Part shown: positions 47,779-56,345 of the stretch, in pieces
How the letters are laid out: each line of letters starts with the position of its first letter
Position numbering within the stretch: the stretch's first letter is position 1
Source of the DNA: Pseudomonas sessilinigenes
GTDB taxonomy: Bacteria > Pseudomonadota > Gammaproteobacteria > Pseudomonadales > Pseudomonadaceae
Direction of reading: 5' to 3'
DNA length: 64,000 nt
NCBI RefSeq assembly: GCF_003850565.1
Contig: NZ_CP027706.1
Coordinates: 6,709,001-6,773,000, forward strand
The notes under the pieces: generated by a model
What the model saw: only the letters and a program-made list of their open reading frames with translations
The model's database searches: none
Told to the model about the DNA's origin: nothing
Position numbers and translations under genes: made by a program

Positions 47779-48813
47779 CTACTTGATCCACTTTGAACAA
47801 GACTGACGAAAATGCACAATCTTCTGCTCTAACGAACTCAAATATTTAGGCGCTATGACTGACCACGAATCGCTAGGTATTCTCTTGCAAATCTGGTGAT
47901 CCTCATCAAATACCTTTCTATTCAGCTCAGCCGATGACTTGGAGAAAAGCGTTGAAACTTCACTGTAACGTGCTTCTGATGTACGAGCGGGATAAAGTCT
48001 GCTAGTGAAGAAGGTGCGGTCAGCCCTAGGCGAAGGAAAAAAATTCTGCATTGAATATGAATAACCATAAGTCGATGAGATCATCGCAAATGGAAAAAGA
48101 AATATACTCATGTAGCCTTGATAGGGGTCTGTCACCTGAAAAAACTTTCCAAGGCCTGAAAGCCGACGGCGCACCTTTTCATCCTCGACAGGCGAATACC
48201 AAATGGAGTTTTCGCCTTCAAAAAAATTCTCGCCAACACCCAGCTTTAATGTTGCAAGCGTGTCACGGTGAATAAGAGGAATGTGATACGGCTCTAGTGC
48301 GTTCTCCAGTGCAATGCTCCAGTTACATTCAAACTCATAGCGATTAAAGTCAGAACAACCTTGAACATCCTTACTTAAGCGCTCTACAACCTTAAATGTT
48401 TCCGCTCCAATCTGCTCACATAGAGAGGTGATAGGCTTCACACCAAAAAACACAAGCTCACCACAGGTAGTCAGTTGAAACTGATTCAATGAAGCATGTT
48501 CAATATCACAACCTACGAAAGAGGCTACATTAGGTATTCTCAAACGTCCTGCCGAAAAACTCCATCCGTGATACTTGCAAACGATCCCTCGGTTGCCACT
48601 ATCTTCCACGAAAAAGCGGCTACCTCGATGCGGACAGCGGTTATCAAACGCGATCAAGTTGCCTTTATCGTTGAATATCACGACTTCAAAATCTAAAACA
48701 TCAAAACGTATAAAATCCCGGTCATTTGGCAAGTCCGAACTAAAGCACAAGGGGTGCCAATACGACTCAACTAAATCCCTCTGTATTTTTGTTGAGTCCA
48801 ATTTATTATGCAT
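47779..48813 (-). CDS. Rieske-type non-heme iron oxygenase
   Basis: This 344-residue oxygenase alpha-like subunit has the Rieske cluster ligands CPH (Cys60, His62) and CKYHGW (Cys79, His82). The catalytic-domain helix with Asn171 and the iron ligands reads NALEPYHIPLIH (His177, His182). Where most Rieske oxygenases have a bridging Asp, this has Glu174. ATG 48813 has a GAGGGG site. No ferredoxin or reductase is nearby, so electron donors must be supplied elsewhere. In this operon it could hydroxylate or desaturate the ACP-bound acyl chain or the sugar. Substrate unknown. Confidence 0.85.
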   Translation of the reverse strand: MHNKLDSTKIQRDLVESYWHPLCFSSDLPNDRDFIRFDVLDFEVVIFNDKGNLIAFDNRCPHRGSRFFVEDSGNRGIVCKYHGWSFSAGRLRIPNVASFVGCDIEHASLNQFQLTTCGELVFFGVKPITSLCEQIGAETFKVVERLSKDVQGCSDFNRYEFECNWSIALENALEPYHIPLIHRDTLATLKLGVGENFFEGENSIWYSPVEDEKVRRRLSGLGKFFQVTDPYQGYMSIFLFPFAMISSTYGYSYSMQNFFPSPRADRTFFTSRLYPARTSEARYSEVSTLFSKSSAELNRKVFDEDHQICKRIPSDSWSVIAPKYLSSLEQKIVHFRQSCSKWIK

Positions 48814-48971
48814 ACTTCCCCTCGTTAAGTTCCTGCATGGCACTCTTACTAATGACCAACGCACCGATAGAAACTTTAAATATCATAAATTAAAAAATCC
48901 AAGCCACCCAAAAATCCTAAAATTCTTGAGCAGCATGGACACAATACAACACGCTAATTTTCCGTTAAAAC

Positions 48972-49175
48972 TCAAGCTGATACGAGCGCGACCACTTCAT
49001 CTACCGTTTCGCACTTATTCAAGCGATCGGCAGAAACAGAGACATCACGCTCTGATAGCAAGGCGATGAAAGTTACAACAGCGATAGAGTCCCAGTCCAA
49101 CTGATCACCCGCCTTAACGCTTCCTTCGTCAGCCTCTTTAGCTTCTGCGATCAAATTCAGAATATCGACGCTCAT
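48972..49175 (-). CDS. Dedicated acyl carrier protein
   Basis: A 67-residue protein matching a short ACP: helix, then the attachment motif DWDSIA with Ser30 as the likely phosphopantetheine site, then the acidic second and third helices. It is not housekeeping AcpP (motif DSL, about 78 residues). It overlaps the phosphoglycosyl transferase gene by 4 bp and is followed by the Rieske, KAS III and SDR genes. It is therefore the probable carrier on which the acyl group is built. Confidence 0.82.
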   Translation of the reverse strand: MSVDILNLIAEAKEADEGSVKAGDQLDWDSIAVVTFIALLSERDVSVSADRLNKCETVDEVVALVSA

Positions 49176-49792
49176 TTCTTTTTCCCGTTATCAATTGCAT
49201 TATCGGTGGAACCCTTGAAGGCTTCCATAGTTGCTTGACCTTCTTGATTTATGCCCTCTCGCAAGAACACTTTTTTGAAAGTCAAAAAAATAATCTTCAA
49301 GTCCAACACTAACGACTGGTTGTCCACATACCAGACATCCAACCTGAATTTTTCCTCCCAGGACAGCGAGTTTCGACCGCTGACCTGAGCTAGCCCGGTC
49401 ACTCCAGGTCGAACCAAATGCCTACGATTCTGCTCCGTACTGTATAGCGGCAGATACGACATCAGCAAGGGTCGAGGCCCGACAATGCTCATGTCTCCTT
49501 TTAGGACATTGATCAAGCCTGGCAGTTCATCCAAGCTGCTGGACCTCAAAAAACGACCAAATTTGGTCAAGCGCTCCGAGTCTGGCAGCTGGACGCCGTT
49601 GGCGTCGACTCCGTCCAGCATCGTCCTGAATTTCAGCATTTCGAAAGGCTTGCCTTGAAAACCAGGCCTCACCTGCCTGAATAGCACGGGTCCGCCCAGA
49701 TAGTATCGAACCAGTAGATAGGTGATCACCATTAAAGGAGACAATAAAAGCAAACCCAGCGCGGAAAATACTACATCAATCAGTCGCTTCAT
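49172..49792 (-). CDS. Small phosphoglycosyl transferase (PglC/WcaJ-like)
   Basis: This 206-residue monotopic enzyme has an N-terminal re-entrant membrane helix (DVVFSALGLLLLSPLMVITYLLV). The catalytic core has GGPVLFRQVRPGFQGKPFEMLKFRTM, SSLDELPGLINVLKGDMSIVGPRP and PGVTGLAQVSGR. It transfers a sugar-1-phosphate from a nucleotide sugar to undecaprenyl phosphate, starting the repeat. It stands in for WbpL/WecA-type enzymes. ATG 49792 is preferred over a frame to 49834. Confidence 0.92.
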   Translation of the reverse strand: MKRLIDVVFSALGLLLLSPLMVITYLLVRYYLGGPVLFRQVRPGFQGKPFEMLKFRTMLDGVDANGVQLPDSERLTKFGRFLRSSSLDELPGLINVLKGDMSIVGPRPLLMSYLPLYSTEQNRRHLVRPGVTGLAQVSGRNSLSWEEKFRLDVWYVDNQSLVLDLKIIFLTFKKVFLREGINQEGQATMEAFKGSTDNAIDNGKKK

Positions 49793-49796
49793 AATA

Positions 49797-50696
49797 TCAA
49801 AACAACCCCAAAAGGAAGAACACACCCAGCACACGACATTCAGACTTTTTTCTCCTGAACGAACCAGAATGGGCCATCAACTTCAATCGATCAAAAAAAC
49901 TATAGTTCTTAACCAATGCGAGAATTTTTGCTTCTTTCTCCCCCGCCCCACAATACTCAGCAATCCACAACACGTTAGACCTGTACCAACCATCACGAAC
50001 AAGTTTAACTTTCGCCAACAAACCCTGCAGCGTCGTCATGGCACCATATACATTACTAGAATGTTGTCTATAAAAGATTGGGGCATAATAATCGTAACAC
50101 CACTGCATATTATGCGCTCGAGCGATAGCATATACCAACCAATCATGAGAGCGACCTATGAAATCACTGCTATGAAGATGAGCGATAGACTGTGCAACAG
50201 TTGTGGCGAGCTTCGAGGTCATTACATAGGTACAACCCGCCGAGGCCCCCTGAAAAAGATAGTCAAACTCTTTAGAGGGATAGGACTTTTTCAGATAACT
50301 CGCCTGCCCTTTGGAATTAGAATAGGCTACTAAATCGGAACTATAACCTTCAAAACCGCCTTCTGACATTTTGCTGACGGCTCGACTCATCTTTTCAGGA
50401 TCCCAAATATCATCTTGATCCGAAAAAGCAATATAGTCATAAAAACCAAGTTCTACCTGGGAAAGAATCCTAAAAAAATTGCCAGCTGCCGATCGAGTGC
50501 TTTCGGAATCTTTAAGTATAAATACATTAGACAACTCCGAAAAACGCTCAATAGTACTTACTGTCGAATCAGTTGAGCCATCGTCGCGAATATAAATATC
50601 AACATCCACTCCCAACTGAAACAAAATTGAATTGACTTGAGAAACAATGAATGATTCACCATTGTATGCCGCCAATAGCACTGCAATTTTAGCCAT
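49797..50696 (-). CDS. Glycosyltransferase family 2
   Basis: This 299-residue GT-A glycosyltransferase has the nucleotide-sugar motif IRDDGSTDST, the DXD-like SDQDDIW that binds metal and sugar nucleotide, and the C-terminal SHDWLVY/His region. A second sugar is probably added by it to the lipid-linked first sugar, with rhamnosyltransferase-like features. It is the only conventional glycosyltransferase in the operon. The start at 50696 overlaps the polymerase stop; an ATG at 50699 is also possible. Confidence 0.88.
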   Translation of the reverse strand: MAKIAVLLAAYNGESFIVSQVNSILFQLGVDVDIYIRDDGSTDSTVSTIERFSELSNVFILKDSESTRSAAGNFFRILSQVELGFYDYIAFSDQDDIWDPEKMSRAVSKMSEGGFEGYSSDLVAYSNSKGQASYLKKSYPSKEFDYLFQGASAGCTYVMTSKLATTVAQSIAHLHSSDFIGRSHDWLVYAIARAHNMQWCYDYYAPIFYRQHSSNVYGAMTTLQGLLAKVKLVRDGWYRSNVLWIAEYCGAGEKEAKILALVKNYSFFDRLKLMAHSGSFRRKKSECRVLGVFFLLGLF

Positions 50697-51748
50697 CATG
50701 CTTCTCCCGTATTTCGAAGAATGTCCATAAAAACCAGAGCAAAGTAAGCAATTGCGAGCATCACATCCACCTGCCTAAACCGGCTTCGATGCTCACCACT
50801 AAATAGAAAAGCACCCTTGGCAAGCAGACACGCCCCCAAGACATACAATGCGAATCGGATGCCAACTACCTCACTTAGCGAAAACGAAAGGGCCGTCAGC
50901 ATTACTGAGCCACAAATGAATATTTTTGAGCGACTCTGTACGTTGGAATTCTGGATCGTTGTGTAAGCGATAACCCAAATAAAAATTAAAAATGCTTTTT
51001 TCACAATTGATGTCTGCGGCAACTCCAAAAAATAAACCGAGCGAATTCCTATGTTTAATTTGGAGACCACAGAAAACAAAGCAAGCGTAATAAACTGAGA
51101 AAAAACAATCAAACAAAAAGAAAACCACAACGTGATTTTATAAACTATAGGGCTAAAAGCCTTGAACACCCGAGAGATCAGACAACTGAAAGAATACAAT
51201 ACAACCAAGATAAGAGCCGAATCATGAAAAGAAACCGCAAGAAGCGCCAAAAATAAAAATTTCAAATTGAAACGCATACCAGAAGCAGCGATATAAGCGA
51301 CCAATATATAAGCGGGGGATGCCCGAAGGGCCGTAGTAATCAATAAAGGTCCCAGCGCCGCAGTAAAGAAAAACCAACCACGCCGAGACAACATCGTCTT
51401 ATTTGCGCCAAAGTAAAAGCAAAATGCCACATAAAAAATCTGTACAAACAAAGCAAAAGCATCGACAACACGATCAGCGCTATCAAAGACCTGTAGACCA
51501 TGTCCCAAAAACAGGCGAGAAATCCACTCCGCCATATATTCATCTTTACTGAATAAATAGCCACCATTATTTACAATAGTTACATAATTCGAGTAATCTG
51601 GAAACGCCCACCCCCCCATAATATAGTAGGCAATGAGAAGGCCTACTACGAACAACACATTCAGGTAGACGTACCAATTTTCAGTTAAGAATCTAGGTGA
51701 CGAGGGTCGCACCTCTGGCCTAGCACTTACCCTATCTTCCAAATTCAC
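50696..51748 (-). CDS. EpsG-like O-antigen polymerase (Wzy candidate)
   Basis: This 350-residue multi-spanning protein has about nine or ten hydrophobic segments. A long soluble loop follows the first (PDYSNYVTIVNNGGYLFSKDEYMAEWI), and RASPAYILVAY and SFHDSALILVVLYS are EpsG/Wzy-like motifs (R-x-x-x-A; FHxSAL). It likely polymerises lipid-linked repeats at the periplasmic face. It overlaps the flippase candidate by 4 bp. Wzy proteins are poorly conserved, so the call is by topology and context. Confidence 0.78.
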   Translation of the reverse strand: MNLEDRVSARPEVRPSSPRFLTENWYVYLNVLFVVGLLIAYYIMGGWAFPDYSNYVTIVNNGGYLFSKDEYMAEWISRLFLGHGLQVFDSADRVVDAFALFVQIFYVAFCFYFGANKTMLSRRGWFFFTAALGPLLITTALRASPAYILVAYIAASGMRFNLKFLFLALLAVSFHDSALILVVLYSFSCLISRVFKAFSPIVYKITLWFSFCLIVFSQFITLALFSVVSKLNIGIRSVYFLELPQTSIVKKAFLIFIWVIAYTTIQNSNVQSRSKIFICGSVMLTALSFSLSEVVGIRFALYVLGACLLAKGAFLFSGEHRSRFRQVDVMLAIAYFALVFMDILRNTGEA

Positions 51749-52488
51749 TGACTACTGCCCATTATGAAATAAAACAATAAAACCCCAACAACCAACAATA
51801 TCTGTGCAACTACTTTCCCGGCAATAATCTTACTTGCACACAAAAACTCATTACCAGAGTCAAGCGCTTTAAAAAAAACGCGATCAACATATGTAAACAT
51901 AATAATTGAAGCACAAAAATTCATTAACTGCCCAGTATACGCTAGCGTCATCCGAACCTCAGGATACCTCACACTCAACATAAACGGCATAATAATTGCC
52001 AAATTAATAAATAAGCTTACCAACACAGAAAACCAAGTAAGCCTAGAAAAAAAATCCAGCTCAACTCGCCACCAATAAGGTTTTTTACCTGGCTCTCCAA
52101 AAACTTGTGTGAAACCTAAGCATTGAAGAACTCTAAGTATTGGACTGGTAAAACTAAATTTACACACCAGCAAGATCATGACTAACCCCAAACACATGGA
52201 GTAGCCAAACATCGCGGGCACACCAATGGTACTAATCTTACTTTCCAACAAAAGGGAAATACTAAAGACTGAAACCATATTCATGATTCTTGCTAAATAT
52301 TGAATCCAATTTGCCACTGCCAAAACTTGAGTAGTGCCATCCACATTAACCTTGGCTCGCACCATGACAGCATAGACGTCAAAAACCTGTGCCCCCACCA
52401 ACGTAAGTATAACTATAAGTTCAAAAAAACTTACCAAATCACTATTCATCCCCCCCCGCTTCTTGACTTGTACCCAACTTAAACCCAT
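51745..52488 (-). CDS. Amj-like (DUF2837) lipid-linked oligosaccharide flippase candidate
   Basis: This 247-residue membrane protein has about six TM helices. A stretch near residues 30-75 (YAVMVRAKVNVDGTTQVLAVANWIQYLARIMNM) resembles the Y-x-V-R and S-R-T-x-N-M pattern of Amj/DUF2837, an alternate lipid II flippase. The end GKVVAQILL also fits. No Wzx is present in the operon, so it is the best candidate for flipping the lipid-linked repeat. ATG 52488 has GGAGGG 6 nt upstream; ATG 52449 is an alternative. First gene of the operon. Confidence 0.6.
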   Translation of the reverse strand: MGLSWVQVKKRGGMNSDLVSFFELIVILTLVGAQVFDVYAVMVRAKVNVDGTTQVLAVANWIQYLARIMNMVSVFSISLLLESKISTIGVPAMFGYSMCLGLVMILLVCKFSFTSPILRVLQCLGFTQVFGEPGKKPYWWRVELDFFSRLTWFSVLVSLFINLAIIMPFMLSVRYPEVRMTLAYTGQLMNFCASIIMFTYVDRVFFKALDSGNEFLCASKIIAGKVVAQILLVVGVLLFYFIMGSSQ

Positions 52489-52959
52489 GTGCAGCCCTCC
52501 GTACACTCCTCAGCGTAGGTTCAACTTACACCCATGCTTAACGCCACCACCAGTAGGGTGCCAGAAAAAAGCTTGGCCATTATGCCTGACAGCATCGATC
52601 CATGATAGCACGAGGCTCGCCATGTCAAGGGAAACGCCCTCGAACCACCGAGTCTTGATGCCTTTGCCCAGTGGATAAATTCAAAACCCCTTCCATAAAG
52701 TCAAGCCGATCACACCTGTCTTAATACCAGTCCTAGAACTCGGCTATCAGACTGGACCAAATCAAAGCCTACCTTCGCAAAGGGTTGCCGGCATACCACT
52801 GTCGAAATTCGCGCCATTATTTTGCCACCTTACGAAAACCTACCTGTCGATTTCACGAACTATAGGCGAATCACAATCTGCAAAGAATTTGAAGAGTATT
52901 TGCTGGATTACCTAAGGACTCTCCGTACAAGGTATGCACTCCAAGAATCCCACATTCAA
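52489..52959. other. Promoter-bearing intergenic region of the O-antigen operon
   Basis: About 470 bp with no supported gene between the flippase candidate and the right IS66 remnant. It must include the promoter of the 12-gene minus-strand operon. The frames here show no family features. Confidence 0.5.
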
Positions 52960-54620
52960 AGCGCTAAGCTGATTCCCGATACTGTCTCCCCGATCTCTTT
53001 CTGGAGCCACTCCAACAATGCTGGGATTCGACGCCAAAATCGAAAAGTCTATGCCTGCGAACTTTCAAAAAATCCATCAACGACCTCGCTTGGACATCAA
53101 GATGGCGGTGTTCGCCCCGTGCTTTTCGTCTTCCTCAATAGACCTCACAATCAGGTCAAGATTTTGTACTGGAAGCTCAACGGCTTCTGCCTTTGGCCTA
53201 AGCATCTGGAATCCGAACAGTTTAATAATCGCCCAACGCCGCGGACGAGGCGATTACCCTCAGCGTCCAAGAACTGAACTGGCTGCTCGACGGTTTTGAC
53301 TTCTGACATAACCGCCCTCATCCAGTTTTGACGCCGCGCTAGGTAGCGTGACTCGGTATAATCCAGGCCATGACTTCTCTACCCCACGACCTTCCTGATG
53401 ATCCCGTTTCACTCAAGCAACTGCTGCTAGAGGCGCTCGATCGCCAGGAGGAAACAGCCAAGGTTTATCAGCCCCACATCTTCGACCTGAAAGAACAGAT
53501 CAAGCTATTGCGTGACCGCCTGTTTGGGCGCAAGCCCAAGCAAACCGTTGAATCCAATATACCGCAACAGACTTTGTTCAATGAGCCTGAAGGCGAACCC
53601 ATGCCCTCAGGCCGTGACGCTGATGAGAAAGTCGTTGCACCGACACCACGCTATGGTAAGCGCAAGCCCTTGTCTGCCAATCCGTCACGCATCGAAGTCT
53701 TCCATAAACTGCACGAACAGGAACTGACCTGTACTTGCGATTGTCGCAAACATGCCATCGGCAAAGAGATCAGCCAGCAACTGGACATAGGACCTATGCA
53801 GATCCAGGTCACTAAACATGTCCGCAAGATCTACGGTTGCCAGGACTACGAAGCGATGCTGGCAACTACTGGCAAACCTGCGCAACTAATGGAAAAGAGA
53901 ATGGGCAGCCCGAGCGCATTGGACACGCTGTTACCAACCAAATACGTCGATGGTCTGCCGCTACACCGCTTCGAAAGTGCGCCGAGCCGGCACGGTATCG
54001 AGCCCCCTCGGCAAACACTGGCCCGCTGGGCTATTCAGTACAGCGAACACTTCCAGCCGCTGCTTAATTTGATGTATGACAACTGCTGGAAAGTCCGGTG
54101 TTCACTGCGATGAAACCCGAGTCCAAGTATTGAAAGAACCGAATAGAGGCCCGAGCAGTCAGTCCTGGGTGTGGTTGAAAGCCAGTGGACTGGCCGATCG
54201 AAAAGTCGTGCGGCTTGAGTATACAAGCCGTGCGCAGGATGAGGAGCCACCGCGCCTGCTGAAAAGTTATCATGGCTACTTCATGACCGTCGATTACGCC
54301 GGTCATAGCGTCTTGGAATTGCCGCCGGACGAGCGACTGACGTGCATGCCCCATGTACAACGCAAGAAGGTATGGCTGTTCAGCTATACCGTCAACGGCG
54401 TCAGCGCCAGTGCGAAGATCTACAGCCTGGCTGAAACCGCCAAGGTCAGCAGCCAAGAGCCCTATACGTGGCAGCGCCACGTACTTGATCGGCCACCAAA
54501 TGCCTCGTCGGCAGCAGATTACGAAACACCGCTACCGTGGAACCGCTCGCCTAGAGATGGCACAGTAAACTCTTTACCCACTGTTGGGCAGGTGGGGGTT
54601 ATGGATCACATACTCACTCG
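52960..54620 (+). mobile_element. Degenerate IS66-family element (right copy)
   Basis: Homologous to the left remnant and in the same orientation. A broken tnpB gives DGGVRPVLFVFLNRPHNQVKILYW and, in another frame, the TnpB end EAITLSVQELNWLLDGFDF, stop at 53306. A tnpC starts at 53370 and continues to a frameshift near 54100, after which GVHCDETRV restores the DDE region. An internal deletion between about 54345 and 54370 joins HVQRKKV to WLFSYTV. It ends with ATGGATCACATAC, as in the left copy. No active transposase; terminal inverted repeats were not recognised. Confidence 0.85.
53370..54595 (+). pseudogene. tnpC: IS66 transposase TnpC, frameshifted and internally deleted
   Basis: The N-terminal frame (53370-54113) has the IS66 leucine-rich start, the Cys-rich CTCDCRKHAIG zinc region and the KYVDGLPLHRFE block. 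It ends in a false stop just before the catalytic segment. The next frame (from 54076) continues with HCDETRVQVLKEP and the terminal ASAKIYSLAETAKVSSQEPYTW block, but lacks roughly 80-100 residues in the middle, including the second catalytic region. Non-functional. Confidence 0.85.
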
Positions 54621-54662
54621 TTCATACCAGATCTCATTTGAATGAAAATGAAGGATAATCAT

Positions 54663-54722
54663 ATGAAGACTGGCATGACGAAAAAACTCAAACACCACAT
54701 ACATTCGGTACTTTATGCTTGA
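54663..54722 (+). CDS. Possible 19-residue leader peptide overlapping galE
   Basis: ATG 54663 has a good GAAGGA site 6-7 nt upstream and encodes 19 residues (MKTGMTKKLKHHIHSVLYA). The TGA at 54720-54722 overlaps the galE start at 54715 in a different frame. galE itself has only a weak ribosome-binding site, so translational coupling from this short frame would explain its expression. Alternatively it is the remnant of a gene cut by the IS element. Confidence 0.45.
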   Translation: MKTGMTKKLKHHIHSVLYA

Positions 54723-55737
54723 TTCTATTTTAGTTACTGGTGGTGCAGGCTACATTGGTTCTCATGTAGTCGTTACTTTGCTACAATCGGGCCATAACGT
54801 TATTGTATTGGATAATCTATGCAATAGCTCAGCCAGCTCACTAGATCGCGCCTATCAGATAACTGGACGAAAACCAGTTTTTATACAAGGGGATGTTCGC
54901 GACAGAGAGCTATTGGACAAATTATTTACACAGCACCAGGTTTCCAGCGTACTGCACTTTGCAGGACTTAAGGCTGTAGGCGAGAGCACACGCGAGCCAC
55001 TAAAATATTATGAGAACAATATTGTAGGAAGCGTCGGGCTTTGCCAGGCCATGGCTTCAGCTGGAGTTTTCAAACTAGTATTCAGCTCATCGGCTACCGT
55101 GTACGGGGAGCCCGAGCAAATGCCTATTAGTGAGAGTTTCGCGACAGGCGCACCAACCAACCCTTACGGGCGCTCGAAACTAATGACCGAACAGGTTCTC
55201 ATGGACTTAGCCTCTTCGGATCCGCGATGGAGCATTGCGTTGTTGCGCTACTTCAACCCCGTAGGCGCACATCCGACGGGACTAATAGGTGAAGACCCCA
55301 ATGGAATACCAAATAATTTGCTGCCTTACATCAGCCAAGTTGCAATAGGAAAGCTCAAGGAACTTACAGTTTTTGGATCAGATTACCCCACAAAGGATGG
55401 CACAGGTGTCCGTGACTATATCCATGTGGTTGATTTAGCCGAGGGACACTTAAAAGCCTTGCAAGCCATCAACGACAAACAAGGACTCAATGTATGGAAC
55501 TTGGGAACAGGTAGAGGGTATAGTGTTCTTGAAATGATTCGAGCTTTCGAACAGGCGAGCAATCGAGTTATTACTTATCGCATGGCACCACGTCGCCCAG
55601 GAGATATTGCAGAATGTTGGGCTGCCCCGGATAAAGCCGAAAAAGAACTTGGCTGGAAAGCTGAACGCACTCTGAACGACATGATGATTGACACTTGGCG
55701 CTGGCAGTCTTTAAACCCTAACGGTTACACTGAATAA
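54715..55737 (+). CDS. galE: UDP-glucose 4-epimerase
   Basis: This 340-residue extended SDR has NAD+ motif GGAGYIG at 9-15, the Ser region FSSSATVYG at about 123-131, and catalytic Tyr151 and Lys155 (YGRSK). GalE hallmark motifs DNLCNSS, HFAGLKAVGES, RYFNPVGAHPTGLIGEDPNGIPNNLLPYI and RDYIHVVDLAEGH are present. It interconverts UDP-Glc and UDP-Gal, and possibly the N-acetyl forms. It supplies Gal or GalNAc-type sugars for surface polysaccharide. It lies 95 bp after the right IS remnant. Confidence 0.95.
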   Translation: MLDSILVTGGAGYIGSHVVVTLLQSGHNVIVLDNLCNSSASSLDRAYQITGRKPVFIQGDVRDRELLDKLFTQHQVSSVLHFAGLKAVGESTREPLKYYENNIVGSVGLCQAMASAGVFKLVFSSSATVYGEPEQMPISESFATGAPTNPYGRSKLMTEQVLMDLASSDPRWSIALLRYFNPVGAHPTGLIGEDPNGIPNNLLPYISQVAIGKLKELTVFGSDYPTKDGTGVRDYIHVVDLAEGHLKALQAINDKQGLNVWNLGTGRGYSVLEMIRAFEQASNRVITYRMAPRRPGDIAECWAAPDKAEKELGWKAERTLNDMMIDTWRWQSLNPNGYTE

Positions 55738-55765
55738 AGCTTAGTAAGAGCAGATTCCGTTTCCG

Positions 55766-55800
55766 AAAAATGCCCAACGCACCGCGCAGGGCATTTTTGT
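55766..55800 (+). terminator. Terminator of galE
   Basis: The stem AAAAATGCCC / GGGCATTTTT with a 13-nt loop is followed by more T residues, 28 bp after the galE stop. Confidence 0.8.
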
Positions 55801-56345
55801 TGTGAACTCGTATTGAAAATATAAGATAAGCTTACTCATTACTTTAATTATCTATCCATGCCCCTAAAGCTATTTATACGACAGCTAAATTTTCTAATAT
55901 TTTCAAAACGCTAGTAATCCTTCCACTTTAGGCCTGCGCCCTCATCAGACAACGCACTAAATGAACAGGCTTGAACTAAAAAACAAAGACCATGAGATTT
56001 AAACCCTATCAATGCTTTGCCAAACCTCCCCTACCATATAGCACTACCAGTGCCGGTCGATATTTCCTCATATAAAACCAATGAAAACGCCATCACTATC
56101 TGAGCGTTATTCTGGGCCTTTAAACGCTTTCGTCACTGGATGAGTGTTCTGAGCGCTTTACATTGCAACCATGAGGCCGCCTCAAGCTGAAAAGGAACTG
56201 GAAGTTGCGCCTGCTATTCTGCAACAGAGCACAAGGCAATGCACATCCAGGTGAAATATGAAGTCATTGGTTCAAAAAATAATTACTTAAAAAAGATGCA
56301 ACGAAGGCAAGCTACGCATAGCGCCCCTTCAAACTGAAGCGCTGC
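55801..56345. other. A+T-rich intergenic region between galE and ihfB
   Basis: About 545 bp without a supported gene or recognisable element. In several Pseudomonas the O-antigen chain-length regulator wzz sits next to ihfB; nothing resembling Wzz is visible here. Confidence 0.5.

Noticed and set aside
39893..54620. Intact composite transposon carrying the O-antigen genes
   Set aside because: Both IS66 copies are badly decayed, and no terminal inverted repeats or target duplications could be recognised, so present-day transposition is not supported.
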